Shown: one piece after another, positions 23,297-31,208 of the stretch
Position numbering within the stretch: the first letter of the stretch is position 1
Layout: every line of letters begins with the position of its first letter
NCBI GenBank assembly: GCA_018711185.1
Contig: DVIQ01000024.1
Location: forward strand, 1-64,000
Direction: 5' to 3'
From: Candidatus Limivivens intestinipullorum
GTDB taxonomy: Bacteria; Bacillota; Clostridia; Lachnospirales; Lachnospiraceae
Length of the DNA stretch: 64,000 nt
Translations under genes and position numbers: made by a program
Notes under the pieces: model-generated
Seen by the model: the letters and a program-made list of their open reading frames with translations, nothing else
Told to the model about the DNA's origin: nothing
Databases searched by the model: none

Positions 23297-23856
23297 CTTT
23301 TTGCCATTATGGCATGAAGTGTTCTTCCGCCTTTACGCCATCGTAACATGAAGCTTCTTGTTCGTTCTTTACGCCATTGTGGCGTAAAATTTTCTGTCTA
23401 CACTTTTCGCTATTGCTGCGCAAAGCTTTTAGTTCACGCTTTTGGCCATCGTGACGTGAAGTTTTCCGCTTCGCTCTTTACGCCATCACGGCGCAAAGTT
23501 TTTAGTTCACGCTTTTGGCCATCGTGACGCGAAGTTTTCTGTCCACGCTTTATGTCATCGTGGCGTGAAGTTTTCCGCTTCGCTCTTTACGCCATCATGG
23601 CGTAAAGTTTGCTGATCCGTTCTTTACGCCAGTGTGGCATGAAGCTTTCCAGTCTACACTTTACGCCATCACGGCACAAAGTTTTTAGTTCACGCTTTCG
23701 GCCATCGTGACGCGAAGTTTTCTGTCCACGCTTTACGTCATCGTGGCGTGAAGTTTTCCGCTTCGCTCTTTACGCCATCATGACGTGAAGTTTGCTGATC
23801 CATTCTCATTGTGGCGTAAAGTTTCTTATTACTCTTTTTGCCACCGTGACGCAAAG
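23297..23856. repeat. Array of about 16 palindromic 23-bp units
   Basis: About sixteen imperfect palindromes with consensus CTTTACGCCA-TCG-TGGCGTGAAG recur every 35-37 bases, separated by 12-15-base linkers. Linkers themselves recur (TTTTAGTTCACG, TTTTCTGTCCACG, TTTTCCGCTTCGCT, TTTGCTGATCC), and a five-unit block repeats at 183 bases (23476 and 23659). The array starts eight bases after the rep stop codon. Its position beside rep-parB-parA suggests a centromere or replication site. Spacers are too short and too repetitive for CRISPR. Confidence 0.9.
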
Positions 23857-23863
23857 CGTCTCT

Positions 23864-25084
23864 TTATCCATCACTACCACCATATAAATCATGCCGTACT
23901 TGGGCAGCATAATAGTTTCGGATGGTTGTTGGCGCATTATAAAGTGCTGTCAACAGATAAGACTTTATGTTTCCTACCCTCCCCGTTTTTCTGTTTAGAC
24001 AGTTTAGAACGTACTGTATATGCTCATAGTTCAGCTTCATAAAACGACTCTTTACAATAGCCGCCGGCCTGTCCGCTCCCGCAACCCGCAAGGTACTGTT
24101 ATCCGGCATTGTCATAATGTCCGCCATCAGCTCAATCAATTCATCCACATCTTCCATATCAAATCGAGAATCTTTGCGGAATAATTCATATTCAATATTC
24201 CGTCGGATAATATCCCTGTATGTATCCAGCGTTTTCAAGGCATCCTTAAAAACTTCATCCGCTTTTTTCAAAGATGATGGAGATTGATTGATCAGATTAT
24301 GATTATCTGATTCACTAAACTCTGTATAGATTATATCATTCTCATTACCGTTCGATTTTCGAACTTCTGAGAGTTCGTTTTTCAAACTTCCTGAAGTTTG
24401 ATTTCGGAACTTCTGGAAGTTTGATTTCGGAACTTCTGGAAGTTTGATGTTCCCCCGGCCGTTTTCTTCATTTTTGTCCGAAAATGGGGTTTTCAAGCCT
24501 CCTAGCTGATATTTTTCGTGCTTCTGAATGCGTGATTTCATAGTTCCCGGAAGTATGATTTTCGAACTTCCAGAAGTATGATTTTCATATTTCTGGGTAT
24601 TTGATTCCAGAATTTCCGGGATCTTATTGTTTTCCTCAACAATACTGTCATATTCATATTTCCGGACGGTTTCAAGTTTTTCCTCGTTTCTGTCTCCTGC
24701 ATTTTCCACAGCAGCGTCCTGAATAATAAAATTTTTTACATATATAATATTGGGTTTGCCCAAACCCAGCCTCTTCTTTTCAATCAGACCAATCCCTTTT
24801 TCTGAATCCAACTCCGTGATATTTTTGATCGCTTTCTGCCGCCCGCATCCCAGAAGCTCCATAATTTCTTCTACGGTAAAAATAATATACACCCGCTTAT
24901 CATCATCAAACCATTGATTTTTCAAGCTCAAACTCATACGATCCAACATCAATCCGTACAGTACCTTCGCCTCGCAGGAAAGATTTTTAAAACATTCCGC
25001 AGTAAATAAGACCTTCGGTACTCGGTAAAAACTATGCTGCTCCGCCTCCATCCCCCGGAAATAATCAAATATGAGTTCCTGCAT
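23864..25084 (-). CDS. repA: RepA_N-type plasmid replication initiator
   Basis: This 406-residue protein has an N-terminal RepA_N winged-helix domain (about 15-120). Visible signatures are FYRVPKVLF, LSCEAKVLYGLMLDRMSLS, VYIIFTVEEIMELLGCG and GIGLIEKKRLGLGKP. The C-terminal part (about 285-400, KDALKTLDTYRDIIRRN..., SYLLTALYNAPTT) resembles the DnaD-like/DUF6017 C-domain of large Clostridia plasmid initiators. The linker is encoded by 23-bp DNA repeats and carries repeated [NH]xTSGS motifs. GGAGGAAGCATAG precedes the ATG, inside the end of parB, so expression is coupled. In RepA_N plasmids the origin lies within the rep gene, which fits these repeats. Confidence 0.9.
   Translation of the reverse strand: MQELIFDYFRGMEAEQHSFYRVPKVLFTAECFKNLSCEAKVLYGLMLDRMSLSLKNQWFDDDKRVYIIFTVEEIMELLGCGRQKAIKNITELDSEKGIGLIEKKRLGLGKPNIIYVKNFIIQDAAVENAGDRNEEKLETVRKYEYDSIVEENNKIPEILESNTQKYENHTSGSSKIILPGTMKSRIQKHEKYQLGGLKTPFSDKNEENGRGNIKLPEVPKSNFQKFRNQTSGSLKNELSEVRKSNGNENDIIYTEFSESDNHNLINQSPSSLKKADEVFKDALKTLDTYRDIIRRNIEYELFRKDSRFDMEDVDELIELMADIMTMPDNSTLRVAGADRPAAIVKSRFMKLNYEHIQYVLNCLNRKTGRVGNIKSYLLTALYNAPTTIRNYYAAQVRHDLYGGSDG
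24356..24447. repeat. 23-bp iterons in rep, cluster 1 (probable origin)
   Basis: Four tandem units of about 23 bp follow the pattern TTTCGGAACTTCTGGAAGT-TTGA. The last two are identical. They lie in the inter-domain part of the initiator gene, the typical origin position of RepA_N replicons. Confidence 0.75.
24534..24620. repeat. 23-bp iterons in rep, cluster 2
   Basis: Four more diverged units of the same length continue 90 bases beyond cluster 1, for example ATTTTCGAACTTCCAGAAG-TATG. The spacing is preserved although bases differ. Confidence 0.65.
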
Positions 25085-25973
25085 CTATGCTTCCTCCTTC
25101 CCCATTCTTCCATCTTGCTAGAAGTGAATAAATTACCTCCTCCATCTGCTCTTTCGTATATCCATCAGGAAAATAGTCTCGGATTCTGCGCTCCGGTAAA
25201 GTCAGACTCAATCTGGAATGTTTTTTTCCTGCCAAAATCTCCCGAACCTTTTTTTCTGTAAGCTTCCCATCATATTTAAGATTCTTCATCCGATCCGCTT
25301 GAACCGCCGAAGGAAATGTATTTCCAGCCACAATCGCTTTCGCTACCCACCCTTGTTCCTCCTGAGTCAGATATGACAATTTCTCCCCCGCTACCAAGAG
25401 AATCTTTCCCTGATCTACATACATAAGCAGCTTCTCTATCAAGCACGTCAATCGGATATACCGCTGGACAGTCCTGGCGCTGTCGCCTGTGCTTTCGCCG
25501 ACCTCCTGGGCGGTATCCTTCTCCTTTTTTGTGCCCTGATGCTTCAGCGCTTCATATTTCATAGCATACGCTCTAGCCTTTTCACTTGGAAGAATATTTT
25601 CGCGTTGAAAGTTCGAATCTACCATAAAGACTACTGCCTCATCATCCGTGCAGTGCCGGATAAATACCGGCATTGTTGTATTGCCGGCCAGTTCGCTTGC
25701 ACGCTTTCTCCGATGTCCCGCAATCAGTTCATATCCCCGCCCCGGACACGGACGAACGATCCCCGGTGTCAGTACGCCGTATTTCCGAATGCTTTCTGCC
25801 AGCTCCGTCATCTTCTCGTCGTCCAGCACCCGGAACGGATGATTTTTAAAGGGCAGCAAATCTGTAAGCGGAACTTCCACTACCTGGTTGTTTTCCGAAT
25901 TAATCTGCTTTCCTCCTCCAAAAAGATCATCATAAGATCGTAGCTGAATCTTTGCCGCGCTCTTATTTCTCAT
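25065..25973 (-). CDS. parB: ParB-family partition protein
   Basis: This 302-residue CTP-dependent clamp-type partition protein has an N-terminal ParB/Srx domain (about 33-130). Motifs are PLTDLLPFKNHPF, the ELIAGHRRKRASE box and FQRENILPSEKARAY. A helix-turn-helix region (about 150-200, ARTVQRYIRLTCLIEKLL) and a C-terminal extension follow. It overlaps parA by 11 bases and rep by 20 bases, so parA-parB-rep form one operon. The GHRRKRA motif is intact, consistent with CTP binding. parS sites were not identified; the nearby palindrome array is a candidate. Confidence 0.92.
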   Translation of the reverse strand: MRNKSAAKIQLRSYDDLFGGGKQINSENNQVVEVPLTDLLPFKNHPFRVLDDEKMTELAESIRKYGVLTPGIVRPCPGRGYELIAGHRRKRASELAGNTTMPVFIRHCTDDEAVVFMVDSNFQRENILPSEKARAYAMKYEALKHQGTKKEKDTAQEVGESTGDSARTVQRYIRLTCLIEKLLMYVDQGKILLVAGEKLSYLTQEEQGWVAKAIVAGNTFPSAVQADRMKNLKYDGKLTEKKVREILAGKKHSRLSLTLPERRIRDYFPDGYTKEQMEEVIYSLLARWKNGEGGSIDAGTHI

Positions 25974-26751
25974 ACCCCAGCACCTCCTCCGTCAGATCCA
26001 GATATCCTTGAGCTACAATCCCCTTCGGATCATGGAGGAAAATGCTTTTCCCCTCTGCCGTTGTTTCCGCTGCCCTTACCGACAGCGGAATACAATTTCT
26101 GCATATATGTATATGCTCCTCATAGGCTTCCCGAAGCTGTTCAATGATATCACGCGCGAAAACCGTGCGTCGATCTACTTTTGTGATCAGGATTCCCATA
26201 ATTTTCAGCGATGGATTCAGCTTCCGGCGTACCCTCCCGATTGTCTTCAAAAGTTGCTGAAGCCCCTTTACCGGCAGATATGCTGCTTCGACCGGAATCA
26301 GCGTCTCGTCTGCCGCCACAAGGGCATTGATTGTCAACATGCCAAGGGAGGGCATACAGTCAATCAATATATAATCATATTTCTCCCGAAAAGGCGTCAG
26401 AAGCTGGCGCAGTACGGTCTCTCTGCTCATAACGTTCACCAGCGAGGTTTCCAGCCCGGCCAGCTCAATGTTGGCTGCAATAAAGTCTACACCCTCCTGG
26501 TGACGCAGGACGCACTTTTCCGGTTCAATTATTTCATCATTCAGCACTTTCTCAAGGATATTCACGAGAGAATTCTCCAACTCATCCGGTTCCTGGATTC
26601 CCAGGCTGGCCGTCATGCTTCCCTGTGCATCCGCATCGACCAGCAGTACTCGTTTTCCGTTTCTCGCCAAACCGATTCCAAGATTCACACAGGTAGTCGT
26701 TTTCCCGACACCACCCTTTTGATTTGCTATTGCGATGATTTTGCTGCTCAT
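25963..26751 (-). CDS. parA: ParA/Soj-family partition ATPase
   Basis: This 262-residue Walker-type ATPase has a deviant Walker A KGGVGKTTT near residue 14, VDADAQGS for the second motif, and the switch region DYILIDCMPSLGMLT. There is no N-terminal DNA-binding extension, so it is of the short Soj type. The ATG at 26751 follows AAAGGGAGTAAGC; the longer frame is ignored because it runs into the upstream terminator. It is the last gene of the accessory element, only about 230 bases from the break in spoIVB. Confidence 0.93.
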   Translation of the reverse strand: MSSKIIAIANQKGGVGKTTTCVNLGIGLARNGKRVLLVDADAQGSMTASLGIQEPDELENSLVNILEKVLNDEIIEPEKCVLRHQEGVDFIAANIELAGLETSLVNVMSRETVLRQLLTPFREKYDYILIDCMPSLGMLTINALVAADETLIPVEAAYLPVKGLQQLLKTIGRVRRKLNPSLKIMGILITKVDRRTVFARDIIEQLREAYEEHIHICRNCIPLSVRAAETTAEGKSIFLHDPKGIVAQGYLDLTEEVLGYEK

Positions 26752-26785
26752 ATTGCTTACTCCCTTTCTCTGCGAGTAATATATC

Positions 26786-26824
26786 AAAAGGCCAGGCTAG
26801 TTAGCTACTCCAGCCCGGCCTTTT
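26786..26824. terminator. Bidirectional terminator between spoIVB' and parA
   Basis: AAAAGGCC...GGCCTTTT encloses a further AGGCTAG/CTCCAGCC-type stem. On the minus strand it would stop transcripts coming from spoIVB before they enter the partition operon. The gap 26752-26907 holds this hairpin and a possible parA promoter that I cannot place. Confidence 0.75.
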
Positions 26825-26907
26825 ATCGCAGGTATCGAATTATCATTATGCAGCCTGCCGCTAAAACACTGTTCCTTATCTGCGCAGATATGTTTTCCCT
26901 TCCATGG

Positions 26908-28083
26908 TCAATGAAGGGGAGCAACACCAGAAACCCTTGAAAAATCAGGCTTTCCTGTGTTGTCCCAATTATAACTCACCCACATTCCCTGTACAATCCC
27001 TCCCGTAATTTCCAGAAGCTCCGGATCCGTTATACGGATCACCATGCTTTTATTGACCTCCCGGTCGCTGACGCGGACCTTTTCAATGACAATGTCGTAT
27101 TCCTTCAGCTCGCCGCTCACAGAAGAACGGATCACGGCCGGGCCGGTCTCCACATCCTGCTTATAGGCAATCTCCACCAGCTCGCCCTTCTCATATTCCT
27201 CCTGATGCCGGTTCAGGTTCCCGAAAATCCCTGTCTGTGTATTCTCCGCGATGGTTCCGATGATTTCCTCTCCGGCATATCGGATAACGCCGGAAAGCTC
27301 TCCCGGAATGCCCTGGGTTCCCTTAATCACCGAAAGAATATTCGTGCGATAGAGCGTCCCTTCCTGCAGCTCCAGAAGCGTTCCCGTATCTACGTCGCTG
27401 ATGCCGTGGCCCAGGGCCCCAAAATTCCCTTCTTCGTCCACATAGGTCAGGGTGCCGATTCCCTGGGTATCATCTCTTACCCAGATCCCCAGCTTATAGT
27501 CCTGCTGCGCGGTAAGCACCGGCGACAGGCGGATACTGGATACTTCTCCACCCCGGTTCACAGCCAGAACCACATCGCTGCCGGCGCACTGGGCAAGACA
27601 GGAGATCAAATCCTCCTTGGTCTCGGTCTTCTGTCCGTTCGCCTCCAAAATATAATCGCCGGATCGGACAATATTCCTGGCCGGCTCCAGAACCGTTCCG
27701 TCCGCCTGGGTAATCTCCCCGGTTCCCACCACCAGGACTCCGTCCGTTTTCATATAAATCCCTACCGGCTCTCCTCCCGCCCATACCTTCTTTTCCTCAC
27801 ACAGCGTCACCTCCACATCCTTCACCGGAATGACGCCGAACAGGCTGCAGCAAATCCGCACCTGGCCCTGGGGAATATTGGAGGAATCCTGGCCCAAGAC
27901 CGTGACGACTTCCTCCTCGATCACCTCATCCAGAGGATAGCTAAGGAGCCCTTCCAGGCTGGTTCCCTCCTCGGCGTAAATTTCATCCGGAATCCGGGTC
28001 CACAGAAAAAGCCAGACAACCGCAGCCAGAAGGACCGGCAGTACCAGACAGGCAGCCAAGCCGGCAATATGTTTTTTTTGCAT
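26908..28083 (-). pseudogene. spoIVB: SpoIVB sporulation protease, 3' end replaced by the element
   Basis: SpoIVB is the forespore-made serine peptidase that triggers pro-sigma-K processing by cleaving SpoIVFA. This 391-residue frame has the membrane anchor (about 7-28), a PDZ domain (about 105-195) and the catalytic His motif FGALGHGISDVD. The protein should continue GIVQGM-SGSPI, with the first Ser as nucleophile. Here it reads GIVQGM and then WVSYNWDNTGKPDFSR..., a 24-residue unrelated tail, so the active-site Ser and the final 45 or so residues are absent. Upstream gene order (recN-spoIVB) is normal, but spo0A is not next. The start follows AAAGGAAGTGAGACAGG. As written the product should be inactive. 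Confidence 0.93.
26961..26990. other. Element-chromosome junction (attachment site)
   Basis: Homology of the spoIVB reading frame to known SpoIVB stops at ATG of GIVQGM (26984-26986), and foreign sequence follows from about 26983 leftward. The adjoining element sequence TGTTGTCCCAATTATAACTC has partial dyad symmetry with the CACCCACA beside the break, as expected for a recombinase arm site. The crossover base cannot be fixed without the other end. Confidence 0.7.
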
Positions 28084-28116
28084 CCTGTCTCACTTCCTTT
28101 CTCTTTTGCGGCAATC

Positions 28117-28142
28117 AAAAAGAATGTACCATTACGGTACAT
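28117..28142 (-). terminator. Hairpin between recN and spoIVB
   Basis: On the minus strand ATGTACC-GTAAT-GGTACAT is followed by TCTTTTTG. It probably ends the recN transcript. A CATACTA motif (28150-28156), resembling a sigma-F/G -10 box for spoIVB, lies just upstream of it; no matching -35 is clear. Confidence 0.65.
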
Positions 28143-28177
28143 CCTTTTCTAGTATGCGGATATTCGTCGCTTTCACT

Positions 28178-29857
28178 CTAGTATTTTTTTGTTCTGGCTG
28201 CCAATTCTTTCATTTCGCCGGCGCTTTCCAGAACACGATCTGTAATTTCCGCGCCGCCCAGCATCCTGGCCAGCTCGCCCACGCTCTCCTGATCAGAAAG
28301 TTTTCGCACAGAGGTGACGGTGGAAGCATTTTCCACATTTTTTTCGATTACATAATGGCTGTCCGCCATTGCCGCGATCTGAGGAAGATGGGTGATGCAG
28401 ATCACCTGATGCCTTCCGGCCAGTAGCGCCAGCTTTTCCGACACCTTCTGAGCCGTTCTTCCGCTGATTCCCGTGTCAATTTCGTCGAAAATCAAGGTGC
28501 CCGTATGGTCCCTGTCCGCCATGACGGTCTTTATGGCAAGCATAATTCGGGAGAGTTCTCCTCCGGAAGCTGTATCCTGCAAAGGCCGCAGAGGCTGTCC
28601 TGGATTGGTAGCGATCAGAAAGCAGATTTCGTCGAAACCGTCCTTCCCGGGCTTCTCCATTCTGGAAAACTCCACTTGAAAACGGACATCCAGGAAATTC
28701 AGATCCACCAGGGCACCGCGGATCTGCTCCGCCAGAAGCGCCGCGTGGCTTTGGCGGATCTTCGACAGTTTTTCGCAGTTTCCCAGCAGTTCCTTCTCTG
28801 TCTTCGCATATTCTTCTTCCAGGCGGGCACGATAATTCTCGAAATCCGACAGTTTTTCCAGCCTGCGCTGCTGTTCCTCCTGGTAAGCCAGCACCTTGGA
28901 AATACTGCCGCCGTACTTGGATTTCAGGCGATTGAGCAAATCCAGCCTGGACTCCGTAAGCTCCATTTCTTCCGGGTCAAACGTCATGCTGTCCATATAG
29001 TCTGCCGCGTCCCGGTTAAAATCATTCAACAGTCCTTCGATATCCGTAAGCTGGGCCAGAAGCTGGGCGATCCCTTCGTCGCAGTCCGCCGCGGCCTGCA
29101 GACCGCGGATGGCCCTTCCAAGCTGATCCGCCGCGCCGCCGTACTCATTTCCGGCGGCCTGGTAGGCTTCCGTCACCGCCTCGATGATCCGGCGGCTGTT
29201 TGCCATTTTCCGGTAGAGCCGTTCAAGCTCTTCATCCTCGCCCTCCCTGAGAGCCGCCTCCTGGATCTCACTGATCTCGTATTTCAGAAAATCGATCTCC
29301 TTGAGCCTGCGCCCTTCGTCCATGGAAGACTCTTCCAAAAGTCTGGAAAGCCTGGCGTATTCCCGGTACATGCTTTCGTTGGTTTCCAAAGCTTCCTTTA
29401 TAGCGTCCCCGGCAAAGGAATCCAGGATGGCCAGGTGATTTTTCTTCTGCAGGAGCGTCTGATGCTCGTGCTGGCCGTGAATGTCAATAAGAAGGCCGGC
29501 AGCTCTGCGAAGAGCAGCCACCGGCACCGTCTCCCCGTTTATTTTATTGATGCTCCGGCCATTTACCAGCTTCCGCGATATAATGATCTGGCCGTCCTGC
29601 CACGGGATGTCCAGCTCCTTCGAAATTTTCCGTCCGATCTCCTCCCCGGGGGCAAACAAAAGCTCCACCAGGGCGTAATCCGCGCCTTCCTTGGCAAACC
29701 CTTTAAAGCTCTGGGCACCCAGCGCCACATTCACCGAGCCGATAATGATGGATTTTCCGGCGCCGGTCTCCCCGGTCAGGATATTCAAGCCCTCTCCCAG
29801 ATCGATATCTACCTCCTGGATCAGCGCCATATTTTTTACGTGTATATTCAGCAGCAT
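28178..29857 (-). CDS. recN: DNA repair protein RecN
   Basis: This 559-residue SMC-like ATPase of double-strand break repair has Walker A GETGAGKS at about residue 30 and a long central coiled-coil region (about 155-365). The C-terminal ABC signature is TASGGELSRIML, followed by Walker B TLIFDEIDTGISG and the His-switch ICITHLPQIA. Length and domain order are as usual for RecN. The start at 29857 has GGAGTG upstream. It lies between argR and spoIVB, the conserved Firmicute order, ten bases after argR. Confidence 0.97.
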   Translation of the reverse strand: MLLNIHVKNMALIQEVDIDLGEGLNILTGETGAGKSIIIGSVNVALGAQSFKGFAKEGADYALVELLFAPGEEIGRKISKELDIPWQDGQIIISRKLVNGRSINKINGETVPVAALRRAAGLLIDIHGQHEHQTLLQKKNHLAILDSFAGDAIKEALETNESMYREYARLSRLLEESSMDEGRRLKEIDFLKYEISEIQEAALREGEDEELERLYRKMANSRRIIEAVTEAYQAAGNEYGGAADQLGRAIRGLQAAADCDEGIAQLLAQLTDIEGLLNDFNRDAADYMDSMTFDPEEMELTESRLDLLNRLKSKYGGSISKVLAYQEEQQRRLEKLSDFENYRARLEEEYAKTEKELLGNCEKLSKIRQSHAALLAEQIRGALVDLNFLDVRFQVEFSRMEKPGKDGFDEICFLIATNPGQPLRPLQDTASGGELSRIMLAIKTVMADRDHTGTLIFDEIDTGISGRTAQKVSEKLALLAGRHQVICITHLPQIAAMADSHYVIEKNVENASTVTSVRKLSDQESVGELARMLGGAEITDRVLESAGEMKELAARTKKY

Positions 29858-29866
29858 ATTTTTCGG

Positions 29867-30319
29867 CTACACTCCTATAATTTTTCTGATTTTTTCCATT
29901 ACGATCAGTGTCTCGTCCACGCTTCGGACCGCGCACATAATCGTGTCATCCCCGGCAATACACCCGGCAATCTCCGGCCACTGCATGGCGTCTAAGGCGG
30001 CTGCCACCGCCATGGCCATGCCGGACACCGTCTTGACCACCAGAATGTTCTGCGCCATATCCATGGACAGATAGCCGTCTTTGAGTACTCTCAGATATTT
30101 CTCGTTCATCCCGGAATTCTGGGACTGCATAACCGCGTATTTCTGCTTTCCGCCGCCTACGGGAATCTTCGTAAGCTTCAGTTCCCGGATGTCCCGCGAT
30201 ACGGTGGCCTGGGTAACCTGAAACCCTTCCCGGTTCAGCAGATCCGCCAGCTCCTCCTGGGTTTCCACGTCATACCGGCTGATCAGATCAATGATTTTCG
30301 CATGTCTCTTAATCTTCAT
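29867..30319 (-). CDS. argR: Arginine repressor ArgR/AhrC
   Basis: This 150-residue regulator has an N-terminal winged helix (about 1-70, ETQEELADLLNREGF and ATVSRDIRELKLTK). The C-terminal oligomerisation and arginine-binding domain shows GCIAGDDTIMCAVRS, where GDDT is the arginine-contact motif. It controls arginine synthesis and catabolism genes elsewhere. GGAGGATATGG precedes the start. The context, next to recN and the NAD kinase, is the conserved Bacillus/Clostridium cluster. Confidence 0.96.
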   Translation of the reverse strand: MKIKRHAKIIDLISRYDVETQEELADLLNREGFQVTQATVSRDIRELKLTKIPVGGGKQKYAVMQSQNSGMNEKYLRVLKDGYLSMDMAQNILVVKTVSGMAMAVAAALDAMQWPEIAGCIAGDDTIMCAVRSVDETLIVMEKIRKIIGV

Positions 30320-30343
30320 CCATATCCTCCCGTCAAGCCGCCC

Positions 30344-31201
30344 CTAGCTGCTCATTTTTCTTCGGAGCACCTCCAAGAAGCTTACGTTGTTTGTCTTTAC
30401 CATCTTTGTCACCAGCTCGGACCGGCTTACGGTCACGGTATCTCCCAGTGCCAGGCGGACGGAGGTATCCCCGTCAAAGGATGCCTCCGCTCCCTCCTCC
30501 GCTCCCGTGTGCCCGCCGGCCACCTTCACGGTAACCCGGGCGTCCGCCGGAAGCACGATGCTTCTGGAATTCAGGGTGTGGGGAGCAATATAAGAAATCA
30601 GGATCAGGGACGCCTCCGGTGAGACGATGGGGCCTCCCACGGAAAGGCTGTAGCCTGTGGAACCTGTGGCGGTGGAGATAATAATTCCGTCCGCGCTGCA
30701 GGCGTTCAGGAATTCCCCGTTCACATAAATATCGAAATCCACCACCCGAAGTCTCCCGCAGCGCCCGATCACAATATCATTCAGGGCAACATCCTCCAAA
30801 AGAACGCGTCCCTTCCTCTCGCAGCAGCCGGAAAGCATCATCCGGCTCTCCACAGTGTAATTCCCGCCGATCAGGCGGTCCAGGGCCGTGCGGATTCCTC
30901 CCCGGTCGATCTCCGCCAGGTAACCCAGAGTTCCCATATTGATTCCCAGCAGCGGGATGTCCCGCCCCCGAAGATCCCGGGAAGCCTGCAGAAGCGTTCC
31001 ATCGCCTCCCACCACCAGGACGCAGTCCACGTCCCCGGGGATCAGCCTGGCGTCCGTATAGCGGTAGCCGGCGTCCGCTGCCGGATTTTTCTCAGGAATC
31101 AGACAGGTTTTTCCTTTTTCTTCCAGGTATTCCTTGATGCCCCTTGTCACGGTAAGCTCCGGGTCCTTCTGGGCATTGGTGATTACAAAAAATTTTTCCA
31201 T
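30344..31201 (-). CDS. nadK: NAD kinase
   Basis: This 285-residue enzyme phosphorylates NAD to NADP with ATP. The GGDGTLLQA motif near residue 65 is the defining kinase loop, and SADGIIISTATGSTGYSLSVGGP is the conserved NAD-binding segment (about 165-190). The length is typical. It ends 24 bases before argR and begins seven bases after the tlyA stop, so it is in the same operon. Confidence 0.96.
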   Translation of the reverse strand: MEKFFVITNAQKDPELTVTRGIKEYLEEKGKTCLIPEKNPAADAGYRYTDARLIPGDVDCVLVVGGDGTLLQASRDLRGRDIPLLGINMGTLGYLAEIDRGGIRTALDRLIGGNYTVESRMMLSGCCERKGRVLLEDVALNDIVIGRCGRLRVVDFDIYVNGEFLNACSADGIIISTATGSTGYSLSVGGPIVSPEASLILISYIAPHTLNSRSIVLPADARVTVKVAGGHTGAEEGAEASFDGDTSVRLALGDTVTVSRSELVTKMVKTNNVSFLEVLRRKMSS

Positions 31202-31208
31202 GGGCGCG

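Noticed and set aside
23297-23856. CRISPR array
   Set aside because: Repeats are imperfect, spacers are only 12-15 bases and recur in a few types, and no cas genes are present.
26908-28083. Intact full-length SpoIVB
   Set aside because: The frame is long enough to pass as complete, but the residues after GIVQGM do not match the family and the catalytic Ser is missing.
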